Positions 58,702-64,000 of a stretch of DNA of 64,000 nucleotides are shown in pieces. Source of the DNA: Rhizobium sp. RM (GTDB lineage Bacteria; Pseudomonadota; Alphaproteobacteria; Rhizobiales; Rhizobiaceae); the NCBI RefSeq assembly GCF_013390595.1, contig NZ_JACAWV010000008.1, positions 1 to 64,000 on the forward strand, written 5' to 3'. A program made the translations under genes and the position numbers. The notes under the pieces were generated by a model. That model searched no databases. It was given only the letters and a program-made list of their open reading frames with translations, and was not told the DNA's origin. The first letter of the stretch is position 1, and each line of letters opens with the position of its first letter.

Positions 58702-59259
58702 ATGATGCGCAGTTTTAAAAACGCAGCGGTGGCAGGAGAGATTGTCGCGTTCTGGAAAGATGCGGGGCCGGACAAATGGTTCGACAAGGATGCGTCTTTC
58801 GACAACCATTTTCACGATCGCTTTCGTGACGCGCACTTTGCTGCTGCACGGCGTGAACTGGATGACTGGTTGGAGACAGCGGATAGCAGCCTCGCTCTCA
58901 TGCTTCTTCTCGATCAGTTCCCGCGCAACTGTTTTCGCGCTACGGCGCATATGTATGCGACAGACCCGCTGGCGCGTGTTTATGCCGATGAAGCAATACA
59001 ACGTGGCCACGATCTGGCTGTGGGCGAAGACATCAGGGTTTTCTTTTATCTGCCTTTCTCGCATTCCGAGAATCTGCAAGATCAGGAGCGTGCTTGCCGA
59101 TTGAACCAACCGCTGGGTGGCCTTTATCTGCATCACGCCGAACAGCACCGGGATATCGTCAAGCGTTTCGGGCGTTTTCCCCATCGCAACGACATCATGC
59201 TGCGCGAAACGACGCCACAGGAGCAGGACTTTCTGGACGAGGGCGGATTTTCCGGCTGA
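58702..59259 (+). CDS. DUF924 family protein
   Basis: A 185-residue all-helical protein of the DUF924 family (tetratricopeptide-like fold). Conserved parts are VAFWKDAGPDKWFDKDASFD near the start, LLLDQFPRNCFR near residue 70, FFYLPFSHSENLQDQER near residue 120 and FGRFPHRNDIMLRETTPQEQDFL at the end. The function is unknown. ATG at 58702 after GGGAGAG. A GTG at 58693 and an ATG at 58705 are alternatives. Confidence 0.87.
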   Translation: MMRSFKNAAVAGEIVAFWKDAGPDKWFDKDASFDNHFHDRFRDAHFAAARRELDDWLETADSSLALMLLLDQFPRNCFRATAHMYATDPLARVYADEAIQRGHDLAVGEDIRVFFYLPFSHSENLQDQERACRLNQPLGGLYLHHAEQHRDIVKRFGRFPHRNDIMLRETTPQEQDFLDEGGFSG

Positions 59260-59280
59260 TCCAGAACGCACCTGGACATA

Positions 59281-59315
59281 AAAAAAACCGCCATCCCGAA
59301 AGATGGCGGCTTTTT
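59281..59315. terminator. Bidirectional terminator between DUF924 and dnaJ
   Basis: CCGCCATC (59288-59295) and GATGGCGG (59302-59309) are flanked by seven A on the left and five T on the right (after one C), ending transcripts from both sides. Confidence 0.92.
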
Positions 59316-59334
59316 ATGTTTGTTCTCTCGACGG

Positions 59335-60471
59335 TCAGCCGTCGAAAAACTCCTTCATACGAGCGAAGAAACCGGCGGATTCCGGGTTGTTCTCTTTGGA
59401 GGAGAGTTGCTCGAACTCCTGCAGCAATTCGCGCTGGCGCTTGCTGAGCTTCTGCGGTGTTTCGATCTGGATCTGGATATAGAGATCGCCCGTCTGCGCC
59501 GAACGCAGCACTGGCATACCCTTACCCTTCAACCTGAACTGTTTGCCGGCCTGTGTGCCTTCCGGAACCGTCACTCGGGACTTGCTTCCATCAAGCGTCG
59601 TCACATCGAAAGTGCCGCCCAGTGCCGCCGTCGTCATGGAGATCGGCACGACACAGTAAAGATCGGCGCCATCGCGCTGGAAGAATTCATGCGGACGCAC
59701 AGACAGGAAGATGTAGAGATCTCCCGCTGGGCCACCACGCATCCCGGCTTCACCTTCGCCCTGCAGGCGAATGCGCGTGCCGTCTTCAATGCCCGACGGA
59801 ATGTTGACGGAGAGAGAGCGTTCTTCCGTTACGCGTCCCTGACCATGGCACTTCGTGCAAGGATCGGAAATCGTCTGCCCACGACCATGGCAGGTCGGGC
59901 AGGTGCGTTCGACGGAGAAGAAACCCTGTGCTGCGCGGACACGACCGGAGCCCTGGCAGGTGCCGCAGGTCTTTGGTTGCGTGCCGGGCTTTGCCCCGGA
60001 GCCGGAACAGACATCGCAGGTGATCGAAGTCGGCACCCGAATCTGAGCGGTCTTGCCGGTGAAGGCTTCTTCCAGCGAGATTTCCATATTGTAGCGCAGA
60101 TCGGCGCCACGTTCGCGTCCGCCGGAGGACCGACGTGCACGGCCGCCGCCCATCATCTCGCCGAAGATATCTTCGAAGATGTCGGAGAAGCCGCCAGCAC
60201 CCATGCCGCCGCCGCCGAAGCCGCCGCCACCGCCCATACCGCCGTTTTCGAAAGCAGCGTGGCCGAAACGGTCGTAGGCCGCCCGCTTCTGCGGGTCCTT
60301 CAACGTCTCATAGGCCTCGTTGATTTCCTTGAATTTCCGTTCGGAATCGGCGTCGTCCGGGTTCTTGTCCGGATGGTATTTCATAGCGAGCTTGCGGAAG
60401 GCGCTTTTCAGCTCTTTTTCGTCCGCGGTCTTGCTGACGCCAAGTGTTTCGTAAAAGTCTGCTTTCGCCAT
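59335..60471 (-). CDS. dnaJ: Chaperone protein DnaJ
   Basis: A 378-residue type I Hsp40 that stimulates DnaK ATPase and hands it substrates. J domain with HPD ([10 protein letters not shown], residues ~33), a Gly/Phe-rich stretch ([20 protein letters not shown]), four zinc repeats ([32 protein letters not shown]) and the C-terminal substrate domain. It is downstream of dnaK with a 90-bp gap that holds a stem-loop. Confidence 0.97.
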   Translation of the reverse strand: MAKADFYETLGVSKTADEKELKSAFRKLAMKYHPDKNPDDADSERKFKEINEAYETLKDPQKRAAYDRFGHAAFENGGMGGGGGFGGGGMGAGGFSDIFEDIFGEMMGGGRARRSSGGRERGADLRYNMEISLEEAFTGKTAQIRVPTSITCDVCSGSGAKPGTQPKTCGTCQGSGRVRAAQGFFSVERTCPTCHGRGQTISDPCTKCHGQGRVTEERSLSVNIPSGIEDGTRIRLQGEGEAGMRGGPAGDLYIFLSVRPHEFFQRDGADLYCVVPISMTTAALGGTFDVTTLDGSKSRVTVPEGTQAGKQFRLKGKGMPVLRSAQTGDLYIQIQIETPQKLSKRQRELLQEFEQLSSKENNPESAGFFARMKEFFDG

Positions 60472-60499
60472 TAAGGTAACAAGCCCCGAAAATGGATTT

Positions 60500-60521
60500 C
60501 CGGCTGCCCTTTGGCAGCCGG
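60500..60521 (-). other. Intercistronic stem-loop between dnaK and dnaJ
   Basis: CCGGCTGCC and GGCAGCCGG form a perfect 9-bp stem with a 4-base loop. It lacks a T-run on the minus strand, so it is likely to reduce rather than stop dnaJ expression relative to dnaK. Confidence 0.6.
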
Positions 60522-60561
60522 ATTTCTTTCATGCATCGGTAGGAGACCGGAAGTCGCGCAA

Positions 60562-62466
60562 TTAAGCGGACTTCTTGTCGTCCTTGATTTCTTCGTAGTC
60601 GGCATCAACGACATCATCCTTGCCGCCTTCAGCAGAAGCATCGCCTGCTTCAGCCTGCTGGGCTTCGTAGATGGCCTGACCGAGCTTCATGGAGACTTCC
60701 ATGAGGGTCTGCGTCTTGGCCTGGATGTCGTCGGCATCCGGCTCAGATGCTTCTACAGCCGTCTTCAGGCTTTCGATGGCATCTTCGATCGCCTTGCGGT
60801 CGGTCTCGGAAACCTTGTCGCCATATTCCTTCACCGACTTCTCGGTGGAGTGAATGAGGCTTTCCGCCTGGTTCTTGGCTTCCACGCCGGCACGACGCTT
60901 CTTGTCGGCTTCAGCATTGGCTTCCGCGTCCTTGACCATCTTTTCGATATCTGCGTCAGACAGACCACCGGAAGCCTGGATACGGATCTGCTGTTCCTTG
61001 CCCGTGCCCTTGTCCTTGGCCGAAACCTGAACAATACCGTTGGCGTCGATATCGAAGGTGACTTCGATCTGCGGAACGCCACGCGGTGCCGGGGGCAGGC
61101 CGACGAGGTCGAACTGACCGAGCAGCTTGTTGTCCTGCGCCATTTCGCGCTCGCCCTGCGAAACGCGGATGGTTACAGCCGACTGGTTGTCTTCGGCGGT
61201 CGAGAAGGTCTGGCTCTTTTTCGTCGGGATCGTCGTGTTGCGATCGATCAGACGGGTGAAGACACCGCCCAGCGTTTCGATGCCGAGAGACAGCGGGGTT
61301 ACGTCGAGCAGAAGAACGTCCTTGACGTCGCCCTGCAGAACGCCGGCCTGGATGGCTGCACCCATGGCAACAACTTCGTCCGGGTTAACGCCCTTGTGCG
61401 GCTCTTTGCCGAACAGCTGCTTCACGACTTCTTGAACCTTCGGCATACGGCTCATACCACCGACGAGAACGACTTCATCGATCTCGGAAGCGGATACACC
61501 AGCATCCTTGAGGGCTGCCTTGCACGGTGCAACAGTGCGCTGAACCAGGTCATCGACCAGGCTTTCGAACTTGGCGCGCGTCAGTTTCAGCGTAAGGTGC
61601 TTCGGACCGGAAGCATCAGCCGTGATGAACGGCAGGTTGATTTCGGTCTGCTGCGAAGACGACAGTTCGATCTTTGCCTTTTCAGCAGCTTCCTTGAGAC
61701 GCTGCAGAGCGAGCTTGTCGTTCTTCAGGTCGATGCCGTTGTCCTTCTTGAACTCGGCTGCGAGGTACTCGACCAGGCGCATGTCGAAGTCTTCACCGCC
61801 GAGGAAAGTGTCGCCGTTGGTGGACTTCACTTCAAAAACGCCGTCGCCGATTTCGAGGATCGAGATATCGAAGGTGCCGCCGCCAAGGTCGTAAACCGCA
61901 ATGGTCTTGCCGTCCTTCTTGTCGAGGCCGTAAGCGAGCGCGGCTGCAGTCGGCTCGTTGATGATACGCAGAACTTCAAGACCAGCGATGCGGCCAGCAT
62001 CCTTGGTCGCCTGACGCTGCGCGTCGTTGAAGTATGCCGGAACGGTGATGACCGCCTTTTCGACCTTTTCGCCGAGGTAGGCTTCAGCCGTTTCCTTCAT
62101 CTTCTGAAGGATCATCGCAGAAACCTGCGACGGGGAATAAGGCTTGTCCTGAGACTTTACCCATGCGTCACCATTGTCACCCTTGACGATCTCGAAGGGG
62201 ACAAGACCCTTGTCCTTCTCGACGGTCGGGTCATCGTAGCGGCGGCCGATGAGGCGCTTCACTGCAAACAGGGTGTTGGTGGGGTTGGTGACCGCCTGGC
62301 GCTTGGCCGGCTGGCCGACAAGGCGTTCGCCGTCGTCGGAAAATGCCACCATGGACGGCGTCGTACGTGCGCCTTCCGCGTTTTCAATTACTTTCGTGTC
62401 CTTGCCGTCCATCACTGCGACGCAGGAGTTGGTCGTGCCAAGGTCGATACCGATTACTTTTGCCAT
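60562..62466 (-). CDS. dnaK: Molecular chaperone DnaK (Hsp70)
   Basis: A 634-residue Hsp70. ATPase domain with [14 protein letters not shown] at the start, [17 protein letters not shown] near residue 165, [17 protein letters not shown] near residue 190 and [17 protein letters not shown] near residue 330. Substrate domain with [16 protein letters not shown], then the helical lid and an acidic tail ([14 protein letters not shown]). Expression is driven by the RpoH promoter just upstream. Confidence 0.98.
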   Translation of the reverse strand: MAKVIGIDLGTTNSCVAVMDGKDTKVIENAEGARTTPSMVAFSDDGERLVGQPAKRQAVTNPTNTLFAVKRLIGRRYDDPTVEKDKGLVPFEIVKGDNGDAWVKSQDKPYSPSQVSAMILQKMKETAEAYLGEKVEKAVITVPAYFNDAQRQATKDAGRIAGLEVLRIINEPTAAALAYGLDKKDGKTIAVYDLGGGTFDISILEIGDGVFEVKSTNGDTFLGGEDFDMRLVEYLAAEFKKDNGIDLKNDKLALQRLKEAAEKAKIELSSSQQTEINLPFITADASGPKHLTLKLTRAKFESLVDDLVQRTVAPCKAALKDAGVSASEIDEVVLVGGMSRMPKVQEVVKQLFGKEPHKGVNPDEVVAMGAAIQAGVLQGDVKDVLLLDVTPLSLGIETLGGVFTRLIDRNTTIPTKKSQTFSTAEDNQSAVTIRVSQGEREMAQDNKLLGQFDLVGLPPAPRGVPQIEVTFDIDANGIVQVSAKDKGTGKEQQIRIQASGGLSDADIEKMVKDAEANAEADKKRRAGVEAKNQAESLIHSTEKSVKEYGDKVSETDRKAIEDAIESLKTAVEASEPDADDIQAKTQTLMEVSMKLGQAIYEAQQAEAGDASAEGGKDDVVDADYEEIKDDKKSA

Positions 62467-62562
62467 GCTCTTCTCTCCTTGAAGCGAACCGTCGGAACCC
62501 CGGAAGGCATTCCACTGACGATTCCTTGACTTGGATTTGCAACATTCGCTGCAGTTCTGCGG

Positions 62563-62594
62563 CGTATATAAGGAGCGATTTTTACTGCTGCAAG
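62563..62594 (-). promoter_or_regulatory. RpoH (sigma-32) heat-shock promoter of dnaKJ
   Basis: On the minus strand CTTG (62591-62594) and CTTATATACG (62563-62572) are separated by exactly 18 bases. This fits the published A. tumefaciens heat-shock consensus CTTG-N16/18-CYTATNTNNG at every defined position. RNA would start near 62556, about 90 nt before dnaK. The remaining sequence up to the tRNA gene (62595-62795) shows nothing recognisable. Confidence 0.88.
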
Positions 62595-62795
62595 GCGCAA
62601 GAGAGAATGGAACGTAGCAAATAATGCATGATTTTGTTCCGGCGGAAGTCTTTTCGTGAACTCTTGCGCAACCCTGAGATTGCAGGCCTTTTCAAAAGCG
62701 GTTCACGGCAGACCCGGCGCACCATAATACAGATGTGGAGTAGCTCCCAGAAGCCGAAGCAATCGCACAATTAGGGATGTTGGTTTTTAGAGAAA

Positions 62796-62885
62796 TGGCG
62801 GACAGGGTGGGATTCGAACCCACGGTACGCTTTCACGCACACACGCGTTCCAGGCGTGCGCCTTAAACCACTCGGCCACCTGTCC
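62796..62885 (-). tRNA. tRNA-Ser (GGA anticodon)
   Basis: A class II tRNA with a long variable arm, 90 nt including encoded CCA (62796-62798), discriminator G. Acceptor stem GGACAGG/CCTGTCC, anticodon GGA at 62849-62851 on the complement, reading UCC and UCU serine codons, and the T-arm GGTTCGAATCC. It stands alone, upstream of dnaK in the same direction. Confidence 0.96.
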
Positions 62886-63105
62886 TTTTGGAAATCTGCA
62901 TGTTTGGGTGAATGCAAATCACTGGAACGGCGCGATATATACCGATGAATTCGCAGGGATCAACCTGAATCTGACAGTTTTTTGAATTGTCGGCAATTTC
63001 CTGCGTTTCGACTTGATTGCAAAGCGGTTTTTACGCCTTTATCGCTACATTCTGTGTTTCATTATGTGGCGGTCGAACCGAAATGGCCGAGCAAAGGTGT
63101 TCCCA

Positions 63106-63423
63106 ATGAAAGCTTTTTTGCGATTTTTGAGCTTTCTTTTCCTCGCTGCAGCGATCGTTCAGGGTGTGTTTGATTCGATCCGTTCTGTTTCCACGTCCTC
63201 AATCAACGTCACCGGCATCCTTTCGCTTTGGGGCTACGCGTTTCCTGCGTCCCGCGCCATGGTGGAAACGGGAGTGGCACACTATATTCATCCCGAGGCG
63301 TGGCGCTGGATCGAAAACGCACTCGTGATGTTGCCTGCTTTTGCCATGCTTCTGGCTTTGTCTCTTCTTTGCTGGATGCTGGGTTACAAAAAGCACAGAC
63401 TGTCGCGATTCCAGGCGATTTGA
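63106..63423 (+). CDS. Small membrane protein of unknown function
   Basis: A 105-residue protein with two strongly hydrophobic segments, at about residues 5-22 (LRFLSFLFLAAAIVQGVFD) and 70-90 (ALVMLPAFAMLLALSLLCWML), joined by a loop and ending in a basic tail (GYKKHRLSRFQ). I do not recognise the family. AAAGG lies before the ATG at 63106. Rhizobial conservation is likely given good codon use. It is 67 bases upstream of msrA and may be co-transcribed. Confidence 0.7.
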   Translation: MKAFLRFLSFLFLAAAIVQGVFDSIRSVSTSSINVTGILSLWGYAFPASRAMVETGVAHYIHPEAWRWIENALVMLPAFAMLLALSLLCWMLGYKKHRLSRFQAI

Positions 63424-63490
63424 TCGAAAACGTCCGCAGACATTATGAAACCCTGAGATCGGCTCGTTAGGGCTGAAAAGGAGGACGACA

Positions 63491-64000
63491 ATGTTCCTGT
63501 TTGACACCTTTGAAAAGAAAACGACGATGCCCACGGCGCAATCCGCTCTGCCGGGCCGTGACGAAGCGCTTGTCGTGCCGGAAAATCATTTCGTGAACGG
63601 CAGGCCGTTGAAAGGGCCATATCCAGATGGTCTGGAAATCATCTATCTCGGTATGGGGTGTTTCTGGGGCGCGGAGCGTCTGTTCTGGAAAACGCCTGGC
63701 GTGTGGGTGACGGCGGTCGGTTATGCGGGTGGCTTCACGCGTAACCCCACCTATCAGGAAACCACGACGGGTCAGACCGGACACGCTGAGGTCGTCAAAG
63801 TCGTCTATGATCCCGCCCAGATTTCACTTTCCGCGCTGCTGAAGATCTTTTTCGAAGAGCATGATCCGACACAGGGTATGCGTCAGGGCAACGATATCGG
63901 CACCACCTATCGGTCCGTCATCTACGCAACGACGGAAGGTCAGCTTCAGCAGGCGCAGAAGGTGCGTGATACCTTCCAGCAATCTCTGGATAAAGCTGGG
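63491..64000 (+). CDS. msrA: Peptide methionine sulfoxide reductase MsrA (truncated by window end)
   Basis: The first 170 codons of MsrA, which reduces methionine-S-sulfoxide in proteins. The catalytic motif [13 protein letters not shown] lies near residue 54, followed by [27 protein letters not shown] and [23 protein letters not shown], the substrate pocket. The N-terminal ~45 residues before the core are longer than in the shortest forms. AAGGAGGAC precedes the ATG. The frame is open to the last base, so the end is outside the window. Confidence 0.95.
   Translation, partial: MFLFDTFEKKTTMPTAQSALPGRDEALVVPENHFVNGRPLKGPYPDGLEIIYLGMGCFWGAERLFWKTPGVWVTAVGYAGGFTRNPTYQETTTGQTGHAEVVKVVYDPAQISLSALLKIFFEEHDPTQGMRQGNDIGTTYRSVIYATTEGQLQQAQKVRDTFQQSLDKAG

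Noticed and set aside
60511..62529. Plus-strand open frame of 672 codons opposite dnaK
   Set aside because: It is complementary to a complete DnaK, has no ribosome site and has a composition typical of an antisense shadow.

Overview
The window looks like a stretch of the main chromosome of a Rhizobiaceae alphaproteobacterium, most likely Agrobacterium or a close Rhizobium relative. The reasons are the gene order and gene types: frcR/frcBCAK fructose uptake, a cobalamin-riboswitch nrdHIEF operon, rimP-nusA-ylxR-infB-rbfA-truB-rpsO-pnp, ffs upstream of dnaX, polA beside marR, and dnaKJ. Further support comes from rhizobial-type promoters (CTTG...CTATAT), an RpoH promoter of the published A. tumefaciens form, and two sRNAs that fit the alpha-r14 and alpha-r7 families. 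No prophage, IS element, transposase, CRISPR array or resistance island was seen. This is core genome, densely packed, with short intergenic gaps.

Layout. 1-300: initiator tRNA. 0.3-5.4 kb: ROK regulator divergent from a high-affinity sugar ABC importer and a sugar-kinase-like gene. 5.5-9.8 kb: promoter, cobalamin riboswitch and class Ib ribonucleotide reductase. 9.9-18.7 kb: lipoprotein hydrolase, recF, a MoeB-like E1 enzyme, an acetyltransferase, a hydroxyacid dehydrogenase, an SH3 protein, adenosine kinase, a putative sRNA, an AEC transporter and an RsmC-like methyltransferase. 18.8-29.2 kb (minus strand): the transcription/translation operon from rimP to pnp, with a terminator-bearing leader in front of rimP. 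29.5-40.8 kb: MFS exporter, mltB, recR, MOSC protein, ybaB-dnaX-ffs, HIT and NudC hydrolases, pheA-kdsB, a membrane cytochrome c and a sugar-phosphate transferase. 41.0-51.8 kb: class A PBP, YbaK, an sRNA with three anti-Shine-Dalgarno loops, cspA, a second putative sRNA, M20 peptidase, marR, an alpha-r7-like sRNA, polA, a 2H phosphoesterase and rpmF. 51.9-58.4 kb: DctB/DctD-like two-component pair followed by a tripartite tricarboxylate transporter (tctCBA). 58.5-64 kb: slyX, DUF924, dnaJ, dnaK with an RpoH promoter, tRNA-Ser, a small membrane protein and a truncated msrA.

Most interesting points. (1) Two intergenic loci 28 kb apart share a 16-base element that puts CGGATGTAC in a loop closed by CCA/TGG. 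Each sits just upstream of an intrinsic terminator, so they may be a small sRNA family. (2) The DctD-like regulator has GAFPGA in place of GAFTGA. Two palindromes with centres 32 bp apart lie between it and tctC, and no convincing sigma-54 promoter is visible. (3) A terminator whose stem is complete only in minus-strand RNA (through G-U pairs) lies upstream of rimP. (4) The MoeB-like protein and DnaX lack the usual zinc cysteines. None of these is proven to be a new system. They are the places where the sequence does something the standard annotation does not explain.
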